A stretch of DNA of 64,000 nucleotides from Aeromonas tecta. GTDB lineage: Bacteria > Pseudomonadota > Gammaproteobacteria > Enterobacterales > Aeromonadaceae. The stretch covers positions 186,323 through 250,322 of the forward strand of contig NZ_CDCA01000022.1 of assembly GCF_000820185.1 (NCBI RefSeq), given 5' to 3'. This document shows positions 18,874 through 28,939 of this stretch, piece by piece (within the stretch, counting starts at the first letter, position 1; the number at the start of each line of letters is the position of its first letter). The position numbers and the translations under genes are program-made. Below the pieces are notes generated by a model, which had not been told where the DNA came from, did not search any database, and saw only the letters and a program-made list of their open reading frames with translations.

Positions 18874-19482
18874 TCAGGCTATCTGGTAGCGGCCCGGCTT
18901 GTGATTGAGTGTCAACACCAGGTTACAGATGATGGCCGCAATCACCGAGAGCGCCAGCAACCAGGGGGAAACCACAAAACAAGAGGCGATGACGATGGTG
19001 CAATCCAGCCCCATTTGCAGCTTTCCTGCCCGAATGCCGAACTTGTCCTGAATAAATAGCGCCAGAATGTTAAAGCCACCCAGGCTCGACTTGTGACGAA
19101 ACATGATGAGCAGCCCCATGCCGATCAGGGTGCCGCCGATGAGGGCAGCGTAGACCGGCTCTATCTTGCCAATCTGCAGCACGGCATTGAGGTGATCCGT
19201 CATGAAGGAGACCGCCGCGACCGAGGCGAAGGTGTTGAGGGTGAAGCGCGGCCCCATCCTGAGCCAGGCCAAGGCATAGAACGGCAGATTCATGCCAAAA
19301 AACAGCAGGCCGAAGCTCAGCCCAGTTACTTGTTGCAGCAGCAATGCCAAGCCAGCGGTACCGCCGGTGAGCAGACCGACTTGATGAAACAGGAAGATAC
19401 CGAGTGAAACGAAGCCTGCCGCGGTCAGCAGGGCGAGCACATCCTCATAGAGCGGATGTGCCAAGCGGGGGGTGTTGTCCAT
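18874..19482 (-). CDS. YitT-family inner-membrane protein
   Basis: 202 residues with about five membrane helices and the family pattern GGTAGLALLLQQVTGLS near 35-50 and FRHKSSLGGFNILALFIQ near 128-145. YitT/DUF161 proteins are widespread membrane proteins with no firm biochemical role. This short form lacks the C-terminal soluble DUF2179 domain of Bacillus homologues. It converges on hutD and is divergent from ugd across a 300-base gap. Confidence 0.82.
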   Translation of the reverse strand: MDNTPRLAHPLYEDVLALLTAAGFVSLGIFLFHQVGLLTGGTAGLALLLQQVTGLSFGLLFFGMNLPFYALAWLRMGPRFTLNTFASVAAVSFMTDHLNAVLQIGKIEPVYAALIGGTLIGMGLLIMFRHKSSLGGFNILALFIQDKFGIRAGKLQMGLDCTIVIASCFVVSPWLLALSVIAAIICNLVLTLNHKPGRYQIA

Positions 19483-19781
19483 AACCTATGTCCATAGCGA
19501 AGTGAATTGAGTGTTTTCATGCCCTTGCGAGTGGGTGCGAGCCCCGTGATCGGGGCTTCGTTATGGCGACAGTGTCCGATTATAGTGAGCCGGATCACAA
19601 CAACCGGCCAAACGCACCAATATGGGGCTCGTCAGATCTGCGTTACAGCCATTGCACCAAAATATCCCATTCGCGCCAGCCTGATCCCATTCTGAACGAG
19701 TCGCAGGATCCCGCTGCTCAAACGCGCGAATCGTTCTAGAATAGGTGCCTTGCAATTGTCAGCACCAAGGAACGAAAGCAG
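19483..19781. other. Intergenic region between the YitT gene and ugd
   Basis: A 299-base divergent gap without a credible gene. It contains a hairpin AGCCCCG-TGAT-CGGGGCT (about 19540-19557) followed on the plus strand by TTCGTT, which is a poor T-run, so it may be an RNA structure in the YitT leader rather than a terminator. AAGGAACGAAAGCAG precedes the ugd ATG. Confidence 0.5.
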
Positions 19782-21125
19782 ATGAGAGTCGCCGTATTCG
19801 GAATAGGTTATGTGGGATTGGTCCAGGCCGCCGTGCTGGCCGAAATGGGCCACAGAGTGACCTGTGTGGACGTGGATTCAGCCAAGGTCGAGCGCCTGAA
19901 AGAGGGCATCATCCCCATCTTCGAACCGGGTCTGGCTCCCATGGTGCAAGCCAACTATCAGGCCGGTCGCCTGCACTTCACCACGGACGTGGCCGAGGGG
20001 GTGAGTTTTGCCGAGCTTATCTTCATCGCGGTCGGCACGCCGCCAGATGAAGATGGCTCGGCCGATCTCAAGCACGTACTGGCGGTGGCCGGCACCATAG
20101 GCCGCCTGATGCAGGGCAGCAAGGTGGTGATCAACAAGAGCACGGTACCGGTCGGCACGGCCACCAAGGTACGCCAGCACATCGCGGCCATCCTGGATGC
20201 GCGCGGAGTCGACTTCCCGCTCGAGGTGGTCTCCAATCCGGAGTTTCTCAAGGAAGGGGCGGCGGTGGCCGACTGCCTGCGGCCGGATCGGATCATCATC
20301 GGTACCGACTCGGCCCATGCCATGTCGCTGCTGGAAGAACTCTATGCCCCCTTCAATCGCAATCATGACCGCATCATCCACATGGATGTACATAGCGCCG
20401 AACTGACCAAATATGCCGCCAACGCCATGCTGGCCACCAAGATCTCCTTCATGAACGAGATGGCCAATCTGGCCGAGAAGCTGGGGGCCGACATCGAGGC
20501 GGTGCGCAAGGGCATAGGCGCCGATCCGCGCATCGGCTATCACTTCATCTACCCCGGCTGCGGTTATGGCGGCTCCTGCTTCCCGAAAGACGTCAAGGCG
20601 CTGATCCACACCGCCAGCGAGATTGGCTGCGAGGCGCCGCTGCTGCGTTCGGTAGAGCGCGTCAACGACCGACAAAAACACAAGCTGGTCGAGCGTGTAC
20701 AGCAGCACTTCGGCACCGACCTGACGGGGCGCACCTTCGCGCTCTGGGGACTCGCCTTCAAACCCAACACCGATGACATGCGAGAGGCCCCGAGCCGGGT
20801 GCTGATGGAGGCTATCTGGGCCGCCGGTGGCAAGGTGCAGGCGTTCGATCCGCAAGCCATGACCGAGGCCCAGCACCTCTATGGTCTGCGCGACGATCTG
20901 AGCCTGTGTGGCACCCCGGAGGCGGCCCTCAAGGGAGCCGACGCCCTACTCATCTGCACCGAGTGGCAGCAGTTCCGCGCTCCCGATTTCGAGCTGATCC
21001 AGCAAACGCTGAAACAGGCGGTCATCTTCGACGGACGCAATCTCTATGATCCGGCCCGCCTGCGCCAACGTGGCTTCACCTATTACGCCATCGGCCGTGG
21101 CAACAGCCTGGAGCATGCCAAATGA
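19782..21125 (+). CDS. ugd: UDP-glucose 6-dehydrogenase
   Basis: 447 residues; oxidises UDP-glucose to UDP-glucuronate with two NAD. The Rossmann motif GIGYVG is at 7-12, the catalytic Cys is C266 in [10 protein letters not shown], and K210 (ELTKYAAN) and the central-domain helix are in place. This is the longer, gammaproteobacterial/rhizobial type rather than the 388-residue E. coli enzyme. Its last four bases overlap the next gene, an epimerase-like protein, giving a two-gene unit supplying uronic-acid sugar nucleotides for surface polysaccharide or lipid A. No capsule gene cluster surrounds it. Confidence 0.94.
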   Translation: MRVAVFGIGYVGLVQAAVLAEMGHRVTCVDVDSAKVERLKEGIIPIFEPGLAPMVQANYQAGRLHFTTDVAEGVSFAELIFIAVGTPPDEDGSADLKHVLAVAGTIGRLMQGSKVVINKSTVPVGTATKVRQHIAAILDARGVDFPLEVVSNPEFLKEGAAVADCLRPDRIIIGTDSAHAMSLLEELYAPFNRNHDRIIHMDVHSAELTKYAANAMLATKISFMNEMANLAEKLGADIEAVRKGIGADPRIGYHFIYPGCGYGGSCFPKDVKALIHTASEIGCEAPLLRSVERVNDRQKHKLVERVQQHFGTDLTGRTFALWGLAFKPNTDDMREAPSRVLMEAIWAAGGKVQAFDPQAMTEAQHLYGLRDDLSLCGTPEAALKGADALLICTEWQQFRAPDFELIQQTLKQAVIFDGRNLYDPARLRQRGFTYYAIGRGNSLEHAK

Positions 21126-22120
21126 AGTATCTGGTCACGGGTGTCGCCGGTTTTATCGGTTTTCATGTGGCGCGCAGGCTCTGCAATGATGGCCATCAGG
21201 TGGTTGGCATCGACAACCTCAACGACTACTACGAGGTCAACCTGAAGGAGGCGCGGCTGGCGCAGTTGCTGCCACTGCCCGGCTTTCGCTTCGAGCGACT
21301 CGATCTCGCCGATCGGGTTGCCATCCCTGCGCTGTTTTCCCGCGAGCAGTTCGATCGGGTGATCCACCTCGGTGCCCAGGCCGGGGTGCGTTACTCGCTC
21401 GACAACCCGTTTGCCTACGCCGACAGCAATCTCAACGGTACCCTCACCGTGCTTGAGGGTTGCCGCCACCACGGGGTGCAGCATCTGGTTTATGCCTCGT
21501 CGAGCTCGGTCTATGGCCTCAACGAGCAGATGCCGTTCAAGACCTCGGACGGGGTGGATCACCCTGTCTCCCTCTACGCGGCGAGCAAGAAGGCCAACGA
21601 GCTGATGGCTCACTCTTACTCCCACCTCTATGGGCTGCCCACCACGGGGCTGCGTTTCTTCACCGTCTACGGCCCCTGGGGGCGACCCGACATGGCGCTG
21701 TTCAAGTTTGTGCGCGCCATCCTGAGCGGTGCGCCCATCGACATCTACAACCAGGGCCAGCTTAGCCGGGACTTCACTCATATCGATGACATCGTCGAAG
21801 GGGTGATCCGGGTTGCGGACCGGCCTCCACAGGGCGATCCTCACTGGCAAGGCGCAGCCGATGCCAGCCCGGCGCCTTACCGACTCTTCAACATCGGCAA
21901 TGGCAGTCCGGTACGGCTCATCGACTTCGTGGAGGCCATCGAAGCGGCGCTCGGCAAACCCGCCATTCGCAACCTGTTGCCGATGCAGCCCGGTGACGTG
22001 CTCGCGACCTGGGCCGATACCGAGGCGCTGTTCGAGGCCACCGGCTATCGCCCTAGGGTCGGGCTGGAGGAAGGGGTGGCCAGCTTCGTCGACTGGTACA
22101 AAGCGTACTATCGCGTCTGA
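21122..22120 (+). CDS. NAD-dependent epimerase, UDP-glucuronate 4-epimerase type
   Basis: 332 residues of an extended SDR. The nucleotide motif GVAGFIG is at 7-13; the catalytic residues are the Ser cluster 126-129, Y152 and K156. The local sequences [13 protein letters not shown] and [12 protein letters not shown] are characteristic of UDP-glucuronate 4-epimerases (WbpP/Cap1J/LspL-like), which fits translational coupling to ugd: the product would be UDP-galacturonate. The ATGA overlap and the following bidirectional terminator define the end of the operon. The family is secure, and substrate specificity is inferred from the neighbour. Confidence 0.88.
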   Translation: MKYLVTGVAGFIGFHVARRLCNDGHQVVGIDNLNDYYEVNLKEARLAQLLPLPGFRFERLDLADRVAIPALFSREQFDRVIHLGAQAGVRYSLDNPFAYADSNLNGTLTVLEGCRHHGVQHLVYASSSSVYGLNEQMPFKTSDGVDHPVSLYAASKKANELMAHSYSHLYGLPTTGLRFFTVYGPWGRPDMALFKFVRAILSGAPIDIYNQGQLSRDFTHIDDIVEGVIRVADRPPQGDPHWQGAADASPAPYRLFNIGNGSPVRLIDFVEAIEAALGKPAIRNLLPMQPGDVLATWADTEALFEATGYRPRVGLEEGVASFVDWYKAYYRV

Positions 22121-22146
22121 CCGCGGCGAGTCGCCGCCTGACCATG

Positions 22147-22174
22147 AAAAAGGGCTGCCAGTGGCAGCCCTTTT
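22147..22174. terminator. Bidirectional terminator between the epimerase and GT39 genes
   Basis: A 13-pair stem AAAAGGGCTGCCA/TGGCAGCCCTTTT lies between converging genes. Confidence 0.88.
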
Positions 22175-22188
22175 GTGTTGTTCAGACC

Positions 22189-23877
22189 TCAATGGCCGGG
22201 TGTGTAGCTGAAGGGTTCAATCTTGGGAGTCAACCCCTGGCATTCCGGCTTGAGAGCGTCCGGCCCGGCCAGCAACCAGTCGGTGCGATGACGGTTGCCG
22301 AGATTGCTCATCTTCTCCTGATCGAAGCACACCACCATGAGATCGGCCGCGCCGAGCACCCAGCGCTTGGGCGCTGCCACCACCCAGGCAGCCGCCTCAC
22401 GGGCCTGCTCTCCATCGGGCATCTGGTAGGAATAGTGCCGCAGCGGCTGTTGAGTGAACAACAAATGCTGCTCCTTGAAACCGGTGAGCAGCAGTTCGTC
22501 ACCTGCCGGCACGCGTTCGGCCGCGAGCGTCATCACGCCCTGTGGGGTGCGCATATCGTTAAGCTTCACACAGATCCAGCTGGAGTAGATGAGCCAACCC
22601 ACAGCAAGAGAGCAGAGGATGGCGCTGAGCGGTGCCCGCCGCAGCAAGACATTGATCAACAGCAGCGCCACGCCCATCGCCAGCAGGGGTAACCAGGGCG
22701 CCGGACCTATGTCACCGACCTTGCTCGCCAGCTTGGCACTGAACGCCAACGCCACGGCGCCCCCCACACAGAGGATCCCCAGCAGCCAGCCGAGTCCACT
22801 CAGCAGGCGGCCCGGCCAGACTCGCGTCAACAGCGCACCGATGAAGGGAGCCGTCAACAAGGCCAGTGCCGGCGTACCCGGCGTGACGTAGACGCCGCGC
22901 TTGCCAGGCGACACAGAGAAGAACACCACCACCAGCAGCAGATAACCGAGCAGCAGGATGACCCGCTTGTCCTGCCCCTGAACCGCCTTGCGCCACTCCA
23001 CCACCAGCCAGGGCAGCAACAGGGACAATGGCAGCCAGAATGGCGGTATCACCGAGGTGAGGTAGTACCAGAAGGGTTTGACGTGATGCCAGGAGTTGGC
23101 ATAACGGGTCACCGTCTGGCGCAGCAGTATGTTGTCCCGGTAGGCCTGCAAGATGGGGTCGCCACTCTGGGCCACCGCGATCAGCATGGGCACCAGCCAC
23201 AGGCCGATGGCCAGCAGCATAAACAGCGGCCCCGCCAGCCCCTTGAGCCAGTCGGCCCGGGAAGCGGCGCGGATCTTATCTCTGTGAGTCCAGATAGCCG
23301 GGATCAGGATCAACAGCGCCAACAACCCGACTCCCTTGGTGATGATACCCAGCCCGGCGGCAAACCAGCCGAGCCAGTACCAGCGCCAACCACCATCACA
23401 GAGCAGGAAGCGGACGAAACCATAAACCCCGAGGGTGATGAAGAAGGTGACCAGCGCATCGATCTGGGCCGTCTTGGCCTGCAGGGTGAACTGGACGGTA
23501 AACAGCAGCAGCAAGCCTGCCATGAAGCCGACGGCCGGGTTCCACAACCGGCGCCCCAGATCCCAGGTCAGCACTATGGTCAACAGACCCGCCAGCAGGG
23601 AAGGCAGCAAGAAGGCCACCTTGATGGAACCAGTCAGCAAATAACCGATGGCGATGCCCCACATAAACATCGGAGGCTTGTCCGGATAGATCTCGCCACC
23701 GCGCATGGGGAACAGCCATTGGCCGCTCTCGACCATCTCCTTGGCGATCAGGGCGAAACGTGGCTCATCAGCAGGCCAGGGGTCTCGCAGACCAAGACCG
23801 GCGCCGAGCACCACCAGTGCAATGAGCAACAACCAGCCAAGCGAAGTCTGATTGAGCAAGGCGCGATCATTCACCAT
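22189..23877 (-). CDS. ArnT-like glycosyltransferase, GT39/PMT superfamily
   Basis: 562 residues, an integral membrane GT-C transferase with about twelve helices and a periplasmic C-terminal part from about 430. The catalytic acidic pair of the first periplasmic loop is D37-E38 in DPWPADEPRF, as in ArnT and protein mannosyltransferases. Such enzymes move a sugar from undecaprenyl phosphate to lipid A or another envelope acceptor. Third gene of an operon with a polyprenyl-phosphate GT2 and a small LpxB-N-like membrane protein. True ArnT cannot be claimed, because the aminoarabinose synthesis genes are not here. Confidence 0.85.
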   Translation of the reverse strand: MVNDRALLNQTSLGWLLLIALVVLGAGLGLRDPWPADEPRFALIAKEMVESGQWLFPMRGGEIYPDKPPMFMWGIAIGYLLTGSIKVAFLLPSLLAGLLTIVLTWDLGRRLWNPAVGFMAGLLLLFTVQFTLQAKTAQIDALVTFFITLGVYGFVRFLLCDGGWRWYWLGWFAAGLGIITKGVGLLALLILIPAIWTHRDKIRAASRADWLKGLAGPLFMLLAIGLWLVPMLIAVAQSGDPILQAYRDNILLRQTVTRYANSWHHVKPFWYYLTSVIPPFWLPLSLLLPWLVVEWRKAVQGQDKRVILLLGYLLLVVVFFSVSPGKRGVYVTPGTPALALLTAPFIGALLTRVWPGRLLSGLGWLLGILCVGGAVALAFSAKLASKVGDIGPAPWLPLLAMGVALLLINVLLRRAPLSAILCSLAVGWLIYSSWICVKLNDMRTPQGVMTLAAERVPAGDELLLTGFKEQHLLFTQQPLRHYSYQMPDGEQAREAAAWVVAAPKRWVLGAADLMVVCFDQEKMSNLGNRHRTDWLLAGPDALKPECQGLTPKIEPFSYTPGH

Positions 23878-23955
23878 GGTAGACCTCGCAAGCAGGGCAC
23901 TGACAGCTCGCCAGGAGCCGGATATTCAGCGCGCAGGGTGAGCCGGGTATCAACA

Positions 23956-24315
23956 CTATCCATTGTGTACATCCTTAGCGGAGGCCTTATCGCGATGCCA
24001 ACCTCGATGCTGGATATCCAGATAGAGGCTGTAGAGTGCGGTGAAGGTAGGGAAAAGATTCTGCAGCACGCCAACAGAATCCTGTTTGGGCGAGAAGATG
24101 AAATAGCTCAGCGTCATCAGGCTGCCGAGCACGCTCATATACCAGAACATGCGCGGAATGACCGGCTTGCCAGCCCGCTTGGAGGCGACAAACTGTACCA
24201 GCCAGCGGCCGCCAAACATCAGCGCACCGGCATAGCCGATGATCTTCCAGCCCGTCACGTGCAGGCCCGTCCACTCCAGCCAGAGCAGTGGCTCCGAGAG
24301 CAGAGTATCGATCAC
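23956..24315 (-). CDS. LpxB N-terminal-like membrane protein (LAB_N domain)
   Basis: 119 residues, three predicted helices, with the LAB_N pattern WKIIGYAGALMFGGRWLVQF near 23-42 and PRMFWYMSVLGSLMTLSYF near 54-72. The domain is also found ahead of some lipid-A-disaccharide synthases, but here it stands alone with no transferase. It overlaps the upstream GT2 gene by four bases and precedes the GT39 gene by 78, so the three are cotranscribed. Stand-alone copies accompany polyprenyl-phosphate glycosyltransferases in many Proteobacteria; the biochemical role is not established. Confidence 0.82.
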   Translation of the reverse strand: MIDTLLSEPLLWLEWTGLHVTGWKIIGYAGALMFGGRWLVQFVASKRAGKPVIPRMFWYMSVLGSLMTLSYFIFSPKQDSVGVLQNLFPTFTALYSLYLDIQHRGWHRDKASAKDVHNG

Positions 24316-25052
24316 TCCAGTATCTCCCTTACCTCAACCACCTTGGAGCGACGTTGCAGCCACCAGACACCGACCACGTCCACCAGCCCGACCCAGAGCC
24401 GGTTCCAGACGCCGTACTTGGAGACACCCGCCTGCCTGGGTCTGTGATTGACCGGCCAGGGTGACATGCGGCCACCCTGGGCCTGGATCAGCGCCGGAAT
24501 GTAGCGGTGCATGTGGTTGAAACCGGGCAGGCGCAGATACCAGTCGCGCCGCACCACCTTAAGGCCGCAGCCGGTATCCGGGATACCATCGCGCAGCAAC
24601 AGATCGCGAAAACCGTTGGCGAGTTTGGAGGAGAGGCGTTTGACCCAATCATCACGGCGATTCACCCTGTGACCGATGAGCCCGACCTGATTCTTGTCTG
24701 CGGCGAAGCGGCGCTTGGCTTCCTCCAGCATGGCGGGAATGTCGGCCGGATCGTTCTGACCGTCACCATCGAGTACCACCAGCCAGTCACCACGACCGTG
24801 CCGCACACCACTGAGTACCGCCATGCTCTGACCCACGGCTTTGGCATGGCGAACCACTCTCAGCCTGGTGAAACGGGTCTTCAATTCGCACAGCAAGGCG
24901 TAGCTGTCGTCCTCACTACCATCATCCACGTAGATCAGTTCGTAGTCGTATTTACCGGCCAATGCGGCATCAATTTCACCGATGAGAGACGCCAGATTAT
25001 CCCGCTCATCTTTGGCGGGAACGACTACTGATACATCGACTGCATAAACCAT
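24312..25052 (-). CDS. Family 2 glycosyltransferase, polyprenyl-phosphate sugar synthase type
   Basis: 246 residues. GT-A fold with VVPAKDERDN near 10-19, the nucleotide motif DDGSED at 43-48 and the metal site DGDGQND at 95-101, as in dolichol-phosphate mannosyltransferase and ArnC. There is no pair of C-terminal membrane helices as in ArnC, only a hydrophobic stretch near 220-235. First gene of the GT2/LAB_N/GT39 operon: it should load a sugar onto undecaprenyl phosphate for the GT39 enzyme. GGGAAG lies five bases before the ATG. Confidence 0.87.
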   Translation of the reverse strand: MVYAVDVSVVVPAKDERDNLASLIGEIDAALAGKYDYELIYVDDGSEDDSYALLCELKTRFTRLRVVRHAKAVGQSMAVLSGVRHGRGDWLVVLDGDGQNDPADIPAMLEEAKRRFAADKNQVGLIGHRVNRRDDWVKRLSSKLANGFRDLLLRDGIPDTGCGLKVVRRDWYLRLPGFNHMHRYIPALIQAQGGRMSPWPVNHRPRQAGVSKYGVWNRLWVGLVDVVGVWWLQRRSKVVEVREILE

Positions 25053-25405
25053 ATGAGCTTCCCGACTATGACCAAGGGTGCAACCATGTCTGCTGCTTGC
25101 GCCATCAGATATGCGCAGACCGTTTTCATAACTTCATGCAAATACAAGGTGTTAAGCACAATCGATAAAGTTTACCACCCTGTAAATGATATGTTTATCA
25201 TTTTTGGTGAGACGAAAAATCTCGTCTGATAGCCTCATTTCCATTGTTGCTGATGCAGGCTGAAAGGAAGCTTTTCCCTCTGCCAAAAGTTCCATACCAT
25301 TTTCATCTCTGATAACCGCGCACATAACCACATGTTCCATCGGCTGGCTGGCAGCGCCCCCATATCGAGCCTATATCTTCCGGATACGAAAACGAGGTAT
25401 CCATC
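25053..25405. other. Divergent intergenic region, AT-rich, with one possible small gene
   Basis: 353 bases between the GT2 and transglycosylase genes, clearly more AT-rich than its surroundings at 25130-25330. It should hold both promoters. The only coding candidate is the minus-strand frame annotated separately. No terminator or repeat was seen. Confidence 0.5.
25152..25340 (-). CDS. Possible small protein, 62 residues
   Basis: An open frame in the AT-rich gap upstream of the transglycosylase gene. It encodes a soluble-looking peptide ending IYRVVNFIDCA. It has no clear ribosome site at its first ATG; an internal ATG (codon 16) is preceded by GAGATGAAAATGG. I recognise no family. It could be chance or a gene remnant. 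Confidence 0.25.
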   Translation of the reverse strand: MEHVVMCAVIRDENGMELLAEGKASFQPASATMEMRLSDEIFRLTKNDKHIIYRVVNFIDCA

Positions 25406-26266
25406 ATGCAGAGACTCTGCACTTGGGGCTGGGGGCTCTTGCTCCTGCTGGCCACCACATCGACCCACGCCGATTCCTTTCGCCAAGCCCCCAAGGCGAT
25501 GAATGCCTTGCGCCAGGGCGCCGCCATCGAGCGCAGCAATCCGAGGCAGGCTATCGCCTACTACTGCAACGCGGCCAGCCTCGGCAACCCGGAAGCCTAT
25601 TTCCGCATCGGTCGCCTGCTGGCCCGTGGACCACAGGGGATCCGCAGCGCTCGCTACGCCAATACCTATCTCGCCATGGCCATGCGCCTTGGCAACCAGC
25701 AAGCCGCCCGCTATTACAACGAGCGGGTGGGCAATGCGCCTCTTGGCACCTGCGGCGTCGGCGGCGGCTCTGGCGGTGGAGCCCCCTGGATACGCCCCTC
25801 AACCCCCTTCGATCAGGATAGTTACCTGGCTCGCCAGTCCATGACCAAGCAGAAGCTGGCCGGCATGATCCGCCTGGCGGCTCAGCGTCATAAGGTCAAC
25901 CCCCAACTGGCGCTGGCCATCGCCATCGCCGAATCGAACCTGAACAGCTTCGCCGTCTCACCCAAACAGGCCCAAGGGGTCATGCAACTCATCCCCGAAA
26001 CCCAGCAGCGTTTCGGCGTGACCCGCCCGTTCGATGCGGAGCAAAACATAAGGGGCGCCATGATCTATTTGAAATGGCTGGAAAAACAATTTGGCCCCGA
26101 CTGGATAAGGATCAGTGCCGCCTACAACGCCGGTGAACAGGCCGTGGTTCGTTATGGCGGCGTGCCTCCCTATCAGGAGACCCAGGAATATGTGCAGCGG
26201 GTGCTCTATTACTCGGGACACCAACAACCCAAGGAAACTAAACGCCACGCTGATGGCAGACGCTAA
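25406..26266 (+). CDS. Periplasmic lytic transglycosylase (SLT) with N-terminal SEL1-like region
   Basis: 286 residues. A signal peptide (1-22, cut after THA) leads to an alpha-helical part (about 30-110) resembling SEL1/TPR repeats (AIAYYCNAASLGNPEAYFRI), a Gly-rich linker (117-125), then an SLT domain (150-275). The catalytic Glu is E176 in AIAIAESNLNS, followed by the family motifs GVMQLIPETQ and AAYNAGEQAVVRYGG. It cleaves peptidoglycan strands with anhydro-muropeptide formation. There is no lipobox, so it is soluble in the periplasm. It is alone in its transcription unit. Confidence 0.88.
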   Translation: MQRLCTWGWGLLLLLATTSTHADSFRQAPKAMNALRQGAAIERSNPRQAIAYYCNAASLGNPEAYFRIGRLLARGPQGIRSARYANTYLAMAMRLGNQQAARYYNERVGNAPLGTCGVGGGSGGGAPWIRPSTPFDQDSYLARQSMTKQKLAGMIRLAAQRHKVNPQLALAIAIAESNLNSFAVSPKQAQGVMQLIPETQQRFGVTRPFDAEQNIRGAMIYLKWLEKQFGPDWIRISAAYNAGEQAVVRYGGVPPYQETQEYVQRVLYYSGHQQPKETKRHADGRR

Positions 26267-26324
26267 CATCGACACCAGTGGCAAGTCCGGATACGGCTCA
26301 AGTTCAGAGCGAATCCTATCGAGA

Positions 26325-26349
26325 CAGGCTTAAGGAAAAATTAAGCCTG
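26325..26349. repeat. Inverted repeat downstream of the transglycosylase gene
   Basis: CAGGCTTAA-GGAAAAA-TTAAGCCTG, nine perfect pairs, 58 bases after the stop codon. It lacks a T-run, so it is not a standard terminator on either strand. Confidence 0.5.
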
Positions 26350-26450
26350 CGGAGCGCGCACCTTGGCTGGCAATTTACCAAACAGCACTCTGGCTTCTAT
26401 GTCCTTTGCTGGCCCACTTCCGGCTCGGAATGACCAACCGGTGCGCCGCT

Positions 26451-26479
26451 TTGCCGCCCCCTTCCCATTGGTTTACAAT
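26451..26479 (+). promoter_or_regulatory. Sigma-70 promoter of ettA
   Basis: TTGCCG, a 17-base spacer and TACAAT, about 107 bases before the ettA start, in the 320-base gap after the transglycosylase gene. The rest of the gap shows nothing coding. Confidence 0.6.
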
Positions 26480-26586
26480 CGACAGGTTTTTTGGAACCGG
26501 GTTGGTCTGTGCCGACCAGGCCCCACCACGACATCAGTCTGTTAATGCCAAGACATTAAACTGCTGAAAAGGAAGAGAATTAGCCA

Positions 26587-28254
<1,668 letters not shown>

Positions 28255-28272
28255 GTGAATCAGGTATGTGAC

Positions 28273-28296
28273 AAGGGGAGCCGGGCTCCCCTTTTT
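28273..28296 (+). terminator. Intrinsic terminator after ettA
   Basis: AAGGGGAGCC-GGG-CTCCCCTT followed by TTT, 18 bases after the ettA stop. Confidence 0.88.
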
Positions 28297-28345
28297 GCTG
28301 CCTTTTGCTTACAATCTCCCCGCCTCCCCCTACCGATGCCAACCG

Positions 28346-28681
28346 ATGACCCAGACCACAGGCAGTGTGAAGAAACTCACCATCCAGATCCGGATCGAAC
28401 CCGGCTGCCTCGGGCCCGATGGCAAGTCACACATAGAAACCTTCTGCGCCGCCGCTGGCCGGATCTTCGCCGCCATCGAACCCGAGCGGGTGAGCTGGGT
28501 GCTGCTGCCACGCCATGACAAGCAGTTGCCCGAGCAGGAATTCTTCATCGAGGGACGCAAGCTGAACGACGCGCAGGCCAGTTTGCTGCTACAGCGGATG
28601 GGGCTGACCCTGACGGCCCTGCAAGAGCGCAGCGACGCCATGCTGGCCCAGTTGGTCGAACGCTACTTCAAGACCCTCTGA
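28346..28681 (+). CDS. Small conserved protein of unknown function
   Basis: 111 residues, cytoplasmic, without signal or membrane segments; opens MTQTTGSVKKLTIQIRIEPG and ends ERYFKTL. The start at 28346 is preferred because the longer frame (from 28268) overlaps the ettA terminator hairpin. No family is recognised with confidence. It lies between ettA and a purine permease gene but has no evident link to either. Confidence 0.65.
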   Translation: MTQTTGSVKKLTIQIRIEPGCLGPDGKSHIETFCAAAGRIFAAIEPERVSWVLLPRHDKQLPEQEFFIEGRKLNDAQASLLLQRMGLTLTALQERSDAMLAQLVERYFKTL

Positions 28682-28733
28682 ACCTCACCAGGAAGCATAA
28701 TGGTCTCTATCGAGTTCCATTTTTGCCACTCCG

Positions 28734-28749
28734 ATAGCAAACGTTTGAA
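28734..28749. promoter_or_regulatory. PurR operator upstream of the purine permease gene
   Basis: ATAGCAAACGTTTGAA carries the palindromic PurR core GCAAACGTTTG. It lies 191 bases before the permease start, leaving room for a long leader. PurR represses purine synthesis and uptake genes in Gammaproteobacteria. Confidence 0.75.
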
Positions 28750-28799
28750 TTTTTACTCTATTCATTGATCCGCTTCGCAGATCCGGGGTTTGTAAACCG

Positions 28800-28925
28800 C
28801 GGCGCCTGTGTAAAAATGTGCGCGCTGTCACGGTATCAGGACGAGTCTGGCGATTAAGTCGCCACCGACAAGGTCAAGCCCCTATGGATGGGCGGGATCG
28901 CGCCTGCTGCCTATTTCACGTCACC
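28800..28925 (+). promoter_or_regulatory. Structured leader of the purine permease gene (class unassigned)
   Basis: The leader contains a six-pair hairpin TGGCGA-TTAAG-TCGCCA (28848-28864), GCCC/GGGC pairing at 28878-28893 and GC-rich complementary segments further on, close to the start codon. It does not match the known purine (xpt/add) aptamer core. It may be a cis-regulatory RNA or only a GC-rich 5' leader. Confidence 0.35.
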
Positions 28926-28939
28926 CATTGGAATCCAAA

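Noticed and set aside
19540..19557. Terminator between the YitT gene and ugd
   Set aside because: The gap is divergent, so no transcript needs ending there, and the T-run is poor.
25235..25702. A 155-codon minus-strand frame overlapping the transglycosylase gene
   Set aside because: It mostly mirrors the plus-strand gene, which has a signal peptide and catalytic motifs.
26325..26349. Intrinsic terminator after the transglycosylase gene
   Set aside because: The nine-pair stem has no following T-run on either strand, so it is listed as an inverted repeat only.
28800..28925. Classical purine riboswitch upstream of the purine permease
   Set aside because: The conserved purine aptamer junction and loop-loop sequences are not present; kept only as an unassigned structured leader.
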